Positions 6,275 to 15,162 of a DNA stretch of 28,161 nucleotides are shown here, piece by piece. The stretch's first letter is position 1, and each line of letters opens with the position of its first letter. The position numbers and the translations under genes are program-made. A model generated the notes under the pieces. The model searched no databases. It saw nothing but the letters and a program-made list of their open reading frames with translations, and was not told where the DNA came from. Source of the DNA: a virus; the IMG/VR virus record IMGVR_UViG_3300028030_000047, positions 1 through 28,161 of that record. One strand, 5' to 3'.

Positions 6275-6811
6275 ATGGCAAACATAGGAACAGTTTACAC
6301 AGACAGTTACAAAGGCAAGGACGGCAACGAGGTTAAGACCATAGTGCTTGACATACGAACCATTACAGTGCGCAAGAAGTTTACACTCAGTGTAAACAAA
6401 GTGAAGTATGAAGATGGAGTTATAGACGTAAACAGAGTAGCAGCAGGCAAAGAGGAGTACCCAGATTATCATATTTGGGCGAACTTGGCAAACAGAGGAG
6501 AGAGCGGCAAGAGTGAGATAGTAGGGAGCATTAAAAATGCCATAAGCGAGGGTGGACTTGAGTACAAAAAAGGGAAGCTCTTTGACCCGTTCGTATCACG
6601 CTACAACATCTACTTCTCACTCTTTAAAGTCGAGAAAGAAAAAGCGAAGTTTGCAGGGCACATTTATGATGTGGTAGCACAGCCTTATGTCAAGCAAAAC
6701 AGCTACAACAACGCTCAAAACGCAGCAGCAACACCAAACTACGATAATGTAGATACAGGCAGTGCGCAGCAGTATGGCGGAGATGCACAAGAGGCAGACG
6801 AAGTCTTTTAG
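6275..6811 (+). CDS. Putative single-stranded-DNA-binding-like protein
   Basis: The ATG at 6275 has AGGAGA 8 bases upstream; an upstream in-frame extension would run through the helicase gene and has no ribosome site. The 178-residue protein has a beta-rich first part (ANIGTVYTDSYKG, TIVLDIRTITVRKKFTLSV, DYHIWANL) that could form an OB fold. It then has a Gln/Asn/Ala-rich low-complexity region and an acidic tail ending in EADEVF. Bacterial and phage SSBs share this layout: fold, flexible linker, acidic tip with a final aromatic residue. Position directly after the helicase supports the idea. No specific SSB signature was found, so the call is an inference. Confidence 0.5.
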   Translation: MANIGTVYTDSYKGKDGNEVKTIVLDIRTITVRKKFTLSVNKVKYEDGVIDVNRVAAGKEEYPDYHIWANLANRGESGKSEIVGSIKNAISEGGLEYKKGKLFDPFVSRYNIYFSLFKVEKEKAKFAGHIYDVVAQPYVKQNSYNNAQNAAATPNYDNVDTGSAQQYGGDAQEADEVF

Positions 6812-6814
6812 CAG

Positions 6815-8386
6815 ATGAGCAGCGATGTAAAAAAGGTACTCATAAAGAAAAAAACAGAGCCTATCCGCTTGGCGATGTGTAGAAAAGATCTCCTACACTT
6901 TGCACGCTACATCTTTGAAGAGGAGTATGAGACTCCACTTTTAGAGAGTTGGTATCATGGGCTGCTTACAACTGCACTTATGAAAGTAGCAAGCGGAGAG
7001 GTTACACGCCTCATCATAAACATGCCACCAGCGTATGGAAAGACAGAGTTCGCAGTTCGGCTCTTTGTCTCGTGGTTCTTAGGTAACGCACCAAAGAAGC
7101 GCGTCATATACACCTCGTACTCAGATGACCTCGCCACAAAAACACCAGCAGAAGTAAAAGAGATCATAAAGTCTCAAAGCTACAAAAAAGTGTTTGAGAA
7201 TGTAGAGCTAGGACGCAAGACAGCAGATAAAGAGTGGTACTTAGAGAGCAAAGGCGGTATGTACTCCACAACCGTAGGCGGTGGTATTACAGGCTTTCAC
7301 GGAAATGTCGTCATCATAGATGACCCTATGAAAGCCATAGAGAAGAACTCGGCATCTACAAGAAAGATGGTTACAGAGTTTTACATAGGCTCTATATCTT
7401 CACGTCTTAGAAAAGACGACCCAAACTCTGCCATCATAGTCATCATGCAAAGGCTGCACGAAAAAGACCTTGTAGGCTACCTGCTCGAAGAGGAGCAAGG
7501 GATGTGGACGCACTTAAACCTTACAGGCATAGAGAGTGAGCAAAAAGTGTACGACTTCTTTGACTTCCACTACAACAGGGCTGCACATGAGCCTCTCAAC
7601 CCTCACTTTGAAGATGTAAAAGCACTTGAGAGACAAAAACAGGTCATGCACGAAGACTGGTACTCACAGTATATGCAAGACCCTAAAACCATAGAGACAG
7701 GCTATGTCAAAGAGGAAGATTTTGTAAGTATCGCGCAGTGGGAGCTTACAGAGGACAACAAGTGCATAAGCATAGACCCTGCACAAAGTACAAAAGACAC
7801 AAGTGACAACAGAGCCATAAGTGTGGTAGGTGTAGCACTTTCCCCTGAGAAAATAGAGCTGTTCAATGTCTATGGAACGTGGTTTGGAAAATGGAGCAAT
7901 GAAGAGTTTGTGCAGCAGATCATACAGGTCATGATGCTCTATAGAGGTGTGCCTGTATTTATGGAGAGCAGCGGCGGCGGTATCATCACTGAACAGTATT
8001 TGAAGAAGCAGATACAGCAGGTAAACTATGAACTCAAGCAGCAGAATAAGCCCATACTCACAAACAGAGTCGTACTTTTTAACCCAAAAACAAAGATAAG
8101 CAAAAACCAGAAAATAGACCAAAGTGTAACCTGCCTTAAAAATCATCAGATACGCTTTGTGGTGGGCGCTACAGGCACAGAGCAGGTAAAACAGGAGTAC
8201 AAAGGTTTTCATCCTGAAAAGGACTCCAAAGAGGATGACTGTATGGAGACCATAGCAAATGTAGTGGTAAACAACTTTGTACCTGCAAAGAGCAGCAAAA
8301 TAAACAAGCAAAAAGATGGCATAAGCATGGCAATGTCGGGAGAAAAAACAAGACGAAGCAGCCGAAGAGGAAGATGGAGAATTTGA
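6815..8386 (+). CDS. terL: Terminase large subunit
   Basis: The 523-residue protein shows both enzymatic parts of TerL. The ATPase carries Walker A PPAYGKT (71-77), Walker B VVIIDD (165-170) and the motif MQRLHEKDL (211-219). The C-terminal nuclease has CISIDPAQ with its metal-binding Asp near residue 321, the MESSGGG segment and a final DDCMETI acidic motif. It packages genomic DNA into the prohead through the portal (22523). It has no ribosome site of its own and begins 3 bases after the preceding stop, so it is translationally coupled. It sits next to the replication genes and nearly 16 kb from the portal, and no clear small subunit is present. Confidence 0.93.
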   Translation: MSSDVKKVLIKKKTEPIRLAMCRKDLLHFARYIFEEEYETPLLESWYHGLLTTALMKVASGEVTRLIINMPPAYGKTEFAVRLFVSWFLGNAPKKRVIYTSYSDDLATKTPAEVKEIIKSQSYKKVFENVELGRKTADKEWYLESKGGMYSTTVGGGITGFHGNVVIIDDPMKAIEKNSASTRKMVTEFYIGSISSRLRKDDPNSAIIVIMQRLHEKDLVGYLLEEEQGMWTHLNLTGIESEQKVYDFFDFHYNRAAHEPLNPHFEDVKALERQKQVMHEDWYSQYMQDPKTIETGYVKEEDFVSIAQWELTEDNKCISIDPAQSTKDTSDNRAISVVGVALSPEKIELFNVYGTWFGKWSNEEFVQQIIQVMMLYRGVPVFMESSGGGIITEQYLKKQIQQVNYELKQQNKPILTNRVVLFNPKTKISKNQKIDQSVTCLKNHQIRFVVGATGTEQVKQEYKGFHPEKDSKEDDCMETIANVVVNNFVPAKSSKINKQKDGISMAMSGEKTRRSSRRGRWRI

Positions 8387-8404
8387 AACAGACAAAAAAA
8401 TATA

Positions 8405-8433
8405 CCACTTAGCAAAAAATAAAAAGGTACTAT
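8405..8433 (+). promoter_or_regulatory. Late-type promoter 1 (CCACTT-N17-TACTAT)
   Basis: TATACCACTT ends at 8410 and TACTAT occupies 8428-8433, with exactly 17 bp between the hexamers and a GG before the -10. The same arrangement recurs at 10821 and 18524. The start of transcription would be near 8440, 26 bases before the spike gene. Confidence 0.65.
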
Positions 8434-8465
8434 ACTCGAAAATAGACAAGTTGGAGAGAAACAAC

Positions 8466-10130
8466 ATGGCATACAGAGAGATAGAAGCATATAACAAGAC
8501 GGGTACATCTTGTAAAATTGTGCATAAAGACGGTGTTGATGACATCATAATAGATAGTACCGAGCTAGGAAATGGGCTTGCAGCGATATCAGAAATAGGC
8601 AATGTTCAAAATGGATATGATTTTCCAAAAACAGCAATAGATAAATTATTATCAGACGCAAATAAAGGTTTAAAAAGCGATGTCACATACATAGTAACTG
8701 GTGACAGTACAAGGCACAATGATTTCAATGAGATGATACCTTACTATGAAGAGCAACTAGCTAAAATAAGTGTAAATGTTGTTAATAATTCTGCTAGTGG
8801 GCAAACAGCACTTGATTGGCTAAACAACACAGACCAAGTAACTATAAACCAATGTATGGATGCTTGTATGGGAGAAGATGGAGAGAACACAATTATTGAG
8901 TTTTCTTTTGGTATAAATGATGCTGGGACTGGTGCAGGTGATTATGCCTCTCTTAAAGCAAGAATTAAAGATTGTATAGATGCAATATTTCTTGCAAAAC
9001 CACGAGTAAATTTAGTATTAGCCACACCTGTTCCTACTAATGGCTCAGTTGATAACTTTGCGCCTCAAGTCTATAGTGATCTAGCATCAGAGTATGGATT
9101 ACAGCTTGTTGATACAACAATAAATGATGTACCAAGAAATAACAATCCTAAGTTTGCGCATGACACTACGCATCCGAACAAATATGGCTCACGCCGTCTT
9201 GTAAATTATATCTTAAATGAGATAGTTCCAGAGCCATTGAAGATTTATATGACTATGGAAGATATGGAGATAAAGACTCCTCCAACTCCAATTGAGCTTG
9301 GAGATGGTTTAGTATCTGATGGATATTGGAATACAGGAACAGGTAATCTTGAAGGTGCTGGCTCTGATTGGAGAAGAACTACAAATAAGATAGCAGTTGA
9401 ACCTAATTTTATAGTGCAGATAGCACATAATGGAAACCAATGGGCAATAGTGTTCTTTGATGAAAATGAGAATTTCTTAGAGTCAGTAGGTGCAGGATAT
9501 GTAGATGTAGGGCTTAGAGAGGTAACAGTACCAACAGCTGCTTGGTATATGGCGTTCAATATCACGTCAGATGTGAACTCTTACCCAGATACTACTTTTA
9601 GCGTTAAGTATAAAATAGATAAGTCTGGATGGCTGAGTGTAGATGAAATTAATGAAAATCTTACACTTGGTTTTCCTAGACAAACACACGCTTATGTGAG
9701 TAAGGGTGGATATAAGGCAAGTATTGAAGATGTTGATTTTATACAACAAGGTAAAAATCTCTTTGACAAAGACAATCTCATTGTAAACAAATACTTGCCA
9801 TCAAATGGATATGAAGGGGATAGTGACAACTACTCATACACAAATACACTTGTAGAAGTAAAACCATCTACAGTTTACCACACAAATGTTGATTTGAGAT
9901 ATATTATGACGTACGATAAAAACATGAAGCGTGTATATCCTAGTGTGACACCAAGCTCAGTAGCAGCGGGAACATTTGTAACAAACCCTACTGCAAAGTA
10001 TGTAAAGTTTACAATATACAATACAGCAGATATAAATACAGTACAGATTGAAGAGGGTGAGATAGAGACATCTTATGAAGCGTTTGGCTATGACATTGTG
10101 CTTCCTAATGGGAAAAAAGTAAGACTATAA
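8466..10130 (+). CDS. Tail spike / receptor-binding protein with SGNH (GDSL) hydrolase domain
   Basis: I chose the ATG at 8466 because GGAGAG lies about 8 bases upstream; the in-frame TTG at 8451 lies before that site. The 554-residue protein has a short N-terminal region, then an SGNH hydrolase (about 70-255): block I GDS with S81, block II G112, block III GIND with N151, and block V HDTTHPN with D233/H236. The rest is beta-rich, with jelly-roll-like stretches. Such domains de-esterify surface glycans, so it is probably a tail-tip or spike enzyme acting on the host envelope. From about base 8550 the sequence becomes AT-richer than its neighbours, which suggests an exchanged receptor-binding module on a conserved N-terminus. 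Confidence 0.75.
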   Translation: MAYREIEAYNKTGTSCKIVHKDGVDDIIIDSTELGNGLAAISEIGNVQNGYDFPKTAIDKLLSDANKGLKSDVTYIVTGDSTRHNDFNEMIPYYEEQLAKISVNVVNNSASGQTALDWLNNTDQVTINQCMDACMGEDGENTIIEFSFGINDAGTGAGDYASLKARIKDCIDAIFLAKPRVNLVLATPVPTNGSVDNFAPQVYSDLASEYGLQLVDTTINDVPRNNNPKFAHDTTHPNKYGSRRLVNYILNEIVPEPLKIYMTMEDMEIKTPPTPIELGDGLVSDGYWNTGTGNLEGAGSDWRRTTNKIAVEPNFIVQIAHNGNQWAIVFFDENENFLESVGAGYVDVGLREVTVPTAAWYMAFNITSDVNSYPDTTFSVKYKIDKSGWLSVDEINENLTLGFPRQTHAYVSKGGYKASIEDVDFIQQGKNLFDKDNLIVNKYLPSNGYEGDSDNYSYTNTLVEVKPSTVYHTNVDLRYIMTYDKNMKRVYPSVTPSSVAAGTFVTNPTAKYVKFTIYNTADINTVQIEEGEIETSYEAFGYDIVLPNGKKVRL

Positions 10131-10144
10131 ACAGGAGATATAAA

Positions 10145-10507
10145 ATGGAAACAACAACACAAGAGATCATCTATCAAGTGATAGTAATAGCAGTAGGTTT
10201 AGCAGGTACAGTTGTACTTGCTGGGATTAAAAAGTATTTAGGCACTAAAGAGGAGTGGGCTAAATATGGCTTTGATAAAGAGCAGATAGACGACTTGCTC
10301 ACTAAAGCAGTACTGTTCGCAGAGCAAAAAGGTAAAGAGTATGCTAAAGAAAACGCAAAATACTTAGCAGGTAGCGAGAAGCTTAAAATAGCAAAGCAGT
10401 ATATTGACAGGATTGATAAAAATGTAGTGACTAATTATGCCACAGAACTTGACGACCTGCTGACTACTAAAGTAGCAGAAATGTACGGCACTGATTTGAG
10501 GAAGTAA
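10145..10507 (+). CDS. LLH-family holin-like protein
   Basis: The 120-residue protein has one N-terminal membrane segment (about 8-29: IIYQVIVIAVGLAGTVVLAGI) and then an amphipathic, charged helical body. The AVLFAEQKGKEYAKENAK segment matches the pattern of LLH-family phage holins. These proteins assemble in the inner membrane to time lysis. The ribosome site is AGGAGA. It is downstream of the spike gene and upstream of a tiny HExxH protein, and is the first of three holin-like genes. Confidence 0.65.
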   Translation: METTTQEIIYQVIVIAVGLAGTVVLAGIKKYLGTKEEWAKYGFDKEQIDDLLTKAVLFAEQKGKEYAKENAKYLAGSEKLKIAKQYIDRIDKNVVTNYATELDDLLTTKVAEMYGTDLRK

Positions 10508-10513
10508 CCTGCC

Positions 10514-10786
10514 GTGAAACTCTTTCAACTCCCAAAACTCCTCCTGCCATTCGGCTACGGTCTCACTATCGGTCAATTCGTCTTTATAAGAAAAGGCTTG
10601 AGTGATAGCGATAGGGGATATGTCACGGCACATGAGTACAGACACACTTTACAGTTTAAAGAGTATGGCTTTTTTCGATTTGTCTATCTCTATACAAAAG
10701 AGCTGCTGCGACATGGTTACTACCTTAACCGTTTTGAGATAGAGGCTCGTGCGTATGGGGATAAACATAAACACGAGTTTATGTAA
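10514..10786 (+). CDS. Tiny HExxH zinc-metalloprotease-like protein
   Basis: The GTG at 10514 is preceded by GAGGA. The 90-residue product carries H40-E41-Y-R-H44 in a helix after VTA, followed by LNRFEIEARAYGDK, where E75 or E77 could be the third zinc ligand. This is the layout of minimal gluzincin-like proteins of unknown function. An N-terminal segment (LLLPFGYGLTIGQFVFI) may associate with the membrane. It lies in the lysis/tail block, so a role in degrading the cell envelope or in virion maturation is possible. Substrate unknown. Confidence 0.6.
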   Translation: MKLFQLPKLLLPFGYGLTIGQFVFIRKGLSDSDRGYVTAHEYRHTLQFKEYGFFRFVYLYTKELLRHGYYLNRFEIEARAYGDKHKHEFM

Positions 10787-10820
10787 AAGCGCGTAAATTT
10801 AAAACTCATAAAAATATACA

Positions 10821-10849
10821 CCACTTAAAGCAAATTAAAAAGGTACTAT
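10821..10849 (+). promoter_or_regulatory. Late-type promoter 2 (CCACTT-N17-TACTAT)
   Basis: CCACTT (10821-10826) and TACTAT (10844-10849) have the same 17-bp spacing and the same AAAAAGG before the -10 as the copy at 8405. It lies in the 90-bp gap before the gene at 10877. Confidence 0.65.
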
Positions 10850-10876
10850 TTTCATACAATAAACAGAGGTTTTTGC

Positions 10877-11398
10877 ATGAGAAAAGTAGTACTTGACATA
10901 GATAAACTCGGACTAAGTGTCGGCGATACCATAGGCATTTCGCTTGTAGATAAAATGGGCAACATCGCAACACAGGAACACTACTACAACAAAAACTTCA
11001 TCTTGCAAACGCAGCTCTTTGAGTGTGAACTTTTTGAAAACGACCTGCTGCACAACGAAACTTTTTACAGATTAACCCTCCCTACAAATGAGCAGTTCAA
11101 CTTTAGAGTTCACGCCAGCGAAGACTCAACACCGCTTGACATGTTCGCCCTCTTCTCTCTTGGCTGCTATGATAGCATCATACGGCGCGAAAATGAAAAG
11201 CTTGTTGTTGTAGATGCTGCGTTTGTAACAGAGCTTGAAAAGTACTTCAGAGGCGAGTCGTATCACTTTACACCACTTCAAAGAAACCTCGTAAATCTCT
11301 ATGAGAACTACTATGCACAAGAGATACGCCCTACAACAAGAACTATAGATGCAGTTGAACTGCTCGACAGATATTTATCTCAAAAAGGAATGAAATAG
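10877..11398 (+). CDS. Predicted tail/virion protein upstream of the fibre
   Basis: The 173-residue protein is not recognised. The first half is beta-rich (KVVLDIDKLGLSVGDTIGISLVDKMG), like N-terminal domains of virion-attachment proteins. The second half is helical and ends next to the fibre start. It has no signal peptide or membrane segment. AGAGG lies upstream of the ATG, and a late-type promoter directly precedes it, so it begins the fibre operon. An adaptor that joins the fibre to the tail is a reasonable guess. Confidence 0.6.
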   Translation: MRKVVLDIDKLGLSVGDTIGISLVDKMGNIATQEHYYNKNFILQTQLFECELFENDLLHNETFYRLTLPTNEQFNFRVHASEDSTPLDMFALFSLGCYDSIIRRENEKLVVVDAAFVTELEKYFRGESYHFTPLQRNLVNLYENYYAQEIRPTTRTIDAVELLDRYLSQKGMK

Positions 11399-11399
11399 C

Positions 11400-14300
11400 A
11401 TGGAAACACCAACAACCGACAGCTTTATAGAAAACGTAAACAAAGTCGCTGCCAATCTCTCTTCTATCATAGAGTCCATAGGTCTCTTTGACAACAATGT
11501 CATAGACAGACTTGAGCAGCTCGCAGGACTTGACATCTCACTCATCACACAAGATTTAGACAAAGGCAACTATCTTGGTAACAGAAAGATGGACATTGAC
11601 CTCGCACTTAATAACAACTCTACCACCTCAGAGGTCTCTTACTCAAAAGCAGTACTGACACTCAACAACGGTGTTTATGTAAACATTGACTTTGCAACAG
11701 AGGACAGTGACGGCAATACGGTCATAGAAGAGATCACATCATACACGGCACTCTATACAAAGATCGTTGATGGCATTAACGAGCATAATGCACACGAAGC
11801 AGATGCCACAAAACACGTAGTGAACTACGAAATAGATGTCATCAATGAGACCATAGATGCACTCCCTACCCTCCTGCGCATCAGAGATGTGGACGGAAGT
11901 GCGTGTAACATCGACCGCGTTACACTCAGTGTCTATGCAGGCGGACTGCCTATAGACTCAAACCCGTCTTACTTTTGGACGAAGACCACATCAAGCTTAC
12001 AGGTACTTGCAAACAGAGTCGGGGACATCATCACACTCGGAGAGAGCATAGACAAGATCATAGCTCTCTCGGACAAAGAGGATGAAATAGCCTATCTCTA
12101 TGAAAAACGAACAGAGCTTGAGTCACTCAACAACGAGCTGCTTACCATCATTAACATCAATGCGAACATGGGCATCATAGAGAATGTCAATGCGAACATC
12201 GCAAACATCACAGCCGTAAATGACATAGAGACGGCAGTGACAAGTGTCGCAGCAAACGCAGCGAGCATTACAAATGTAGATGCAAACAAATCTGACATAG
12301 ACACAGTGTCACTCAACATCACAAAGGTTAAAGATGTAGCAGCCAATGAAGCAAACATTAACACAGTTGCAAATAACAAGCCAAACATTGACAGTGTTGT
12401 TACACACATGGCAGAGATCACAGCCGCAGAGTCAAATGCACAGACAGCTACACAAAAGGCAGCAGAGGCAAGCGGGTATGCAGTAGATGCAAAAGGCTAC
12501 AGAGACGAACTTACATCCCTCTCCACACAAGCCATCAGTGTTACACCATCAACACCGCCAGCAGCATCGTACAACTCAAGTACAGGGCTGCTCTCTTTTG
12601 CCATTCCTCAAGGGGTCAAGGGAGACAAAGGGGATGCTTTTACCATAGACGCAAGCGGTACAATAGCAAACAGAAGTGTTTATGATGACCAAAGCACAGG
12701 TTTCTCTTACCTAAGTGTAGATGAAGACCCTACACAGGTATACTTCAAAAAATCAAGTGCAAGTGCAGACTGGAGTGTGGGCGTTGCGTTTGGTAAGGGA
12801 GACAAGGGAGACAAAGGAGACAAAGGAGACGGCATACTCTCAGTTGTAAAAACGGCAGGAGACGGCAGCGCAGGCACGGTCGATACCTACACCATCACTT
12901 TTACAGATGGCTCTACTACTACCTTTGGTGTAAGAAACGGAGCAGATGGTGGTGTGAGTAGTGTTGCAGGTAAAACTGGTGCGGTCACACTTACAAAAGC
13001 AGACGTAGGACTCTCAAACGCAGACAATACCTCAGATGCAGCAAAACCTATATCAAACGCAGTACAAACTGCGCTCAATGCAAAAGAGGATGCGGACAGT
13101 TCTATACTTAAAGCTGCAAACATCGGTGTAGATGTGCAGGCATACAACGCGGCAACAGTCACAGATGCCTCGTATGTGCATACAGACAACAACTACACAA
13201 CGACAGAGAAGAGCAAACTCGCAGGTGTGGAGACAAACGCGAACAAGTACATACACCCATCATCTCATGCAATGAGTATGATAACAGGGCTTGTGGATGC
13301 CCTTGATGCAAAAGTAGATAATTCACGTGTACTTACAGATGTTCCAGCAGGTGCGACATTTACAGATACATGGAGAAGCGTAAGCGACAGTGTCACATCA
13401 ACATCATCAACGGTAGGCGCGAGTTCAAAAGCTGTAAATAGTGCGTATAATCTTGCAAACTCAAAACAGCCATACAACGCAAACACGGTCATAGATGCCT
13501 CGTATGTGCATACAGACAACAACTATACAACGACAGAGAAGAACAAGCTCGCAGGTGTGGAGACAAACGCGAACAAGTACATACACCCATCATCTCATGC
13601 CATGAGCATGATAACAGGGCTGGGAGATGCACTAGCAGCAAAGGCGGATACGAGTGCGGTTTATACAAAAACAGAGATAGATGATACTCTGACACAAGGT
13701 GCAGGCAGCGGTGTTAATGCAGATAAACTTGACTCAAAAGAGTTATCCGTATCATCTACAGGAAATACAGTAGTCCAAAGAGATGCATCAGGAGATATTA
13801 ACGCAAGACTCTTTAGAAGCGAATACGACACTGCTAATCCAACTATTGGTTTTATTATGACACAGGTAAATACTGACTCTGATAACTATATAAGACCAAG
13901 TACGCCTGCGCAGCTAAGAGCCGCTCTCTCTGTTTACACAAAATCAGAAGCAGATACAAAGTTCATCACATCACAGCGTGCTGTAAGCGACAGTGTCACA
14001 TCAACATCATCAACGGTAGCGGCGAGTTCTAAAGCTGTAAAGAGTGCGTATGATTTGGCAGCTTCAGCATCTTCTATGCACACAGGATTGAAAAATATAC
14101 TTTTAAATGGAGACATGAGTATAAATCAAAGAGGATTTAGCGGAGACTGGAGCACTATTCATAATGGGAATTTCGGATATGACAGATGGAAAAAAGTTGA
14201 TGCCTCCACAATAGTGCAAACAGTAGAAGATGGAGGGTATATACCATCTACGACCTATGTATTAAGCGGAACAAATGTTACAACAACAGTTGTTACATCT

Positions 14301-14783
14301 CCTGCAAGCGGAAACTGGGAAATTCCTGCAATACCAAATACCGCAACAAATGTGCAGTTAGAGCTTGGAAACACACCTACATCTTTTGAGAAAAGACCAC
14401 TCGCATTAGAGTTGTCTATGTGTCAAAGATACCTAAAAATAATACGTCCTAGCAGCGCAAACGGAGGAGGAATTGTGGCAAACGGTTCACTTGGCGGTAC
14501 TATATTTAAATGGCCATATATATCTCCTGTTGAAATGGCTAAAGATATTGTTTATATAAACATATATGGTAGTTTTTCTATATCATATATAACAACTGAC
14601 AATATCCCAATATCTATTGATGTGGACTCCTCTACGGCAGGACTATATACTACAAATAGATCACAATACTCATCTCTTGCACAAGTGAAATTAGCTGATA
14701 CTTTATCACATCATGGGCTGCCTGCGACACTGTATTTTAAATCAGATGTGAATGCAAGAGTAGAGATACTTGCAGAAATATAA
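11400..14783 (+). CDS. Large tail fibre with coiled-coil, collagen-like and duplicated segments
   Basis: At 1127 residues this is the largest gene. Residues 1-230 form an N-terminal domain that is probably the virion anchor. About 245-345 holds Asn/Ile-rich coil repeats of the form NxANIxxV. Two collagen-like stretches follow, GVKGDKGD near 404 and four GDK triplets from 465. A 150-bp block is then duplicated (see repeat entry). The C-terminal tip from about 900 begins ILLNGDMSINQRGF, continues to FGYDRWKKVD, and ends in QLELGNTPTSFEKRPLALELSMCQRY, a common fibre-tip pattern that binds host surface glycans. The middle of that tip domain looks shorter than usual. The sequence becomes AT-richer after about 13730, so the tip may be imported. 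Confidence 0.85.
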   Translation: METPTTDSFIENVNKVAANLSSIIESIGLFDNNVIDRLEQLAGLDISLITQDLDKGNYLGNRKMDIDLALNNNSTTSEVSYSKAVLTLNNGVYVNIDFATEDSDGNTVIEEITSYTALYTKIVDGINEHNAHEADATKHVVNYEIDVINETIDALPTLLRIRDVDGSACNIDRVTLSVYAGGLPIDSNPSYFWTKTTSSLQVLANRVGDIITLGESIDKIIALSDKEDEIAYLYEKRTELESLNNELLTIININANMGIIENVNANIANITAVNDIETAVTSVAANAASITNVDANKSDIDTVSLNITKVKDVAANEANINTVANNKPNIDSVVTHMAEITAAESNAQTATQKAAEASGYAVDAKGYRDELTSLSTQAISVTPSTPPAASYNSSTGLLSFAIPQGVKGDKGDAFTIDASGTIANRSVYDDQSTGFSYLSVDEDPTQVYFKKSSASADWSVGVAFGKGDKGDKGDKGDGILSVVKTAGDGSAGTVDTYTITFTDGSTTTFGVRNGADGGVSSVAGKTGAVTLTKADVGLSNADNTSDAAKPISNAVQTALNAKEDADSSILKAANIGVDVQAYNAATVTDASYVHTDNNYTTTEKSKLAGVETNANKYIHPSSHAMSMITGLVDALDAKVDNSRVLTDVPAGATFTDTWRSVSDSVTSTSSTVGASSKAVNSAYNLANSKQPYNANTVIDASYVHTDNNYTTTEKNKLAGVETNANKYIHPSSHAMSMITGLGDALAAKADTSAVYTKTEIDDTLTQGAGSGVNADKLDSKELSVSSTGNTVVQRDASGDINARLFRSEYDTANPTIGFIMTQVNTDSDNYIRPSTPAQLRAALSVYTKSEADTKFITSQRAVSDSVTSTSSTVAASSKAVKSAYDLAASASSMHTGLKNILLNGDMSINQRGFSGDWSTIHNGNFGYDRWKKVDASTIVQTVEDGGYIPSTTYVLSGTNVTTTVVTSPASGNWEIPAIPNTATNVQLELGNTPTSFEKRPLALELSMCQRYLKIIRPSSANGGGIVANGSLGGTIFKWPYISPVEMAKDIVYINIYGSFSISYITTDNIPISIDVDSSTAGLYTTNRSQYSSLAQVKLADTLSHHGLPATLYFKSDVNARVEILAEI
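13141..13620 (+). repeat. Duplicated 150-bp block within the fibre gene
   Basis: Bases 13141-13290 and 13471-13620 are near-identical and lie exactly 330 bp (110 codons) apart. Both encode DASYVHTDNNYTTTEK and NANKYIHPSSHAMSMITGL. A second repeated block (VSDSVTSTSSTV) appears at about 13381-13446 and 13984-14049. In-frame repetition lengthens the shaft and could recombine to change its length. Confidence 0.85.
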
Positions 14784-14808
14784 TAATTAACACATAAAGG
14801 ATACTAAC

Positions 14809-15162
14809 GTGCCATTCAATCATTTTAGCGAAATAGATAAGACTGCAAGCATAATAGCTGCAATAGCAGGAGTTTGGGGAGCAATTCTAAGCTTCTCAAG
14901 AAGAGACTGTAAAAATCACAACTTTTGTCAAAAGTGTCTCTTCTTTGTGTTTGATATGATCGTAAATGTTGGAATAACAATGCTTATATATATTGGATGT
15001 ATAGGATATGGTTTTAATGAACTTACAAGTGTTGCTATTGCGGGATTTTTAGGGCATCAAGGAACTCGCAGTATATATTTAATGGAACTTATTATTGCAG
15101 AAAAACTTGGAGCAAAAGCAACATTTGAAGAGATAAAGAGAGAGGGTGATGACAAACTTTAA
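14809..15162 (+). CDS. LydA-type holin
   Basis: The GTG at 14809 is preceded by AAAGGA. The 117-residue protein has three hydrophobic segments (about 12-30, 45-66 and 70-84), a Cys-containing cytoplasmic loop and the pattern DKTASIIAAIAGVWGAILSFSRR ... AGFLGHQGTRS. This matches LydA-like phage holins. It would form inner-membrane holes for the endolysin. Its 3' end overlaps the endolysin start by 14 bases. The gene is AT-rich like the preceding fibre tip, suggesting both came in together. Confidence 0.7.
   Translation: MPFNHFSEIDKTASIIAAIAGVWGAILSFSRRDCKNHNFCQKCLFFVFDMIVNVGITMLIYIGCIGYGFNELTSVAIAGFLGHQGTRSIYLMELIIAEKLGAKATFEEIKREGDDKL

Noticed and set aside
7664-8602. 312-codon minus-strand frame opposite TerL
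   Set aside because: Overlaps the conserved TerL nuclease domain, has no start signal, and its Cys/Leu/Tyr-rich sequence is typical of antisense frames here.
13141-14049. Diversity-generating retroelement at the fibre gene
   Set aside because: No reverse transcriptase and no adenine-specific variation between the repeats; the differences are ordinary substitutions.
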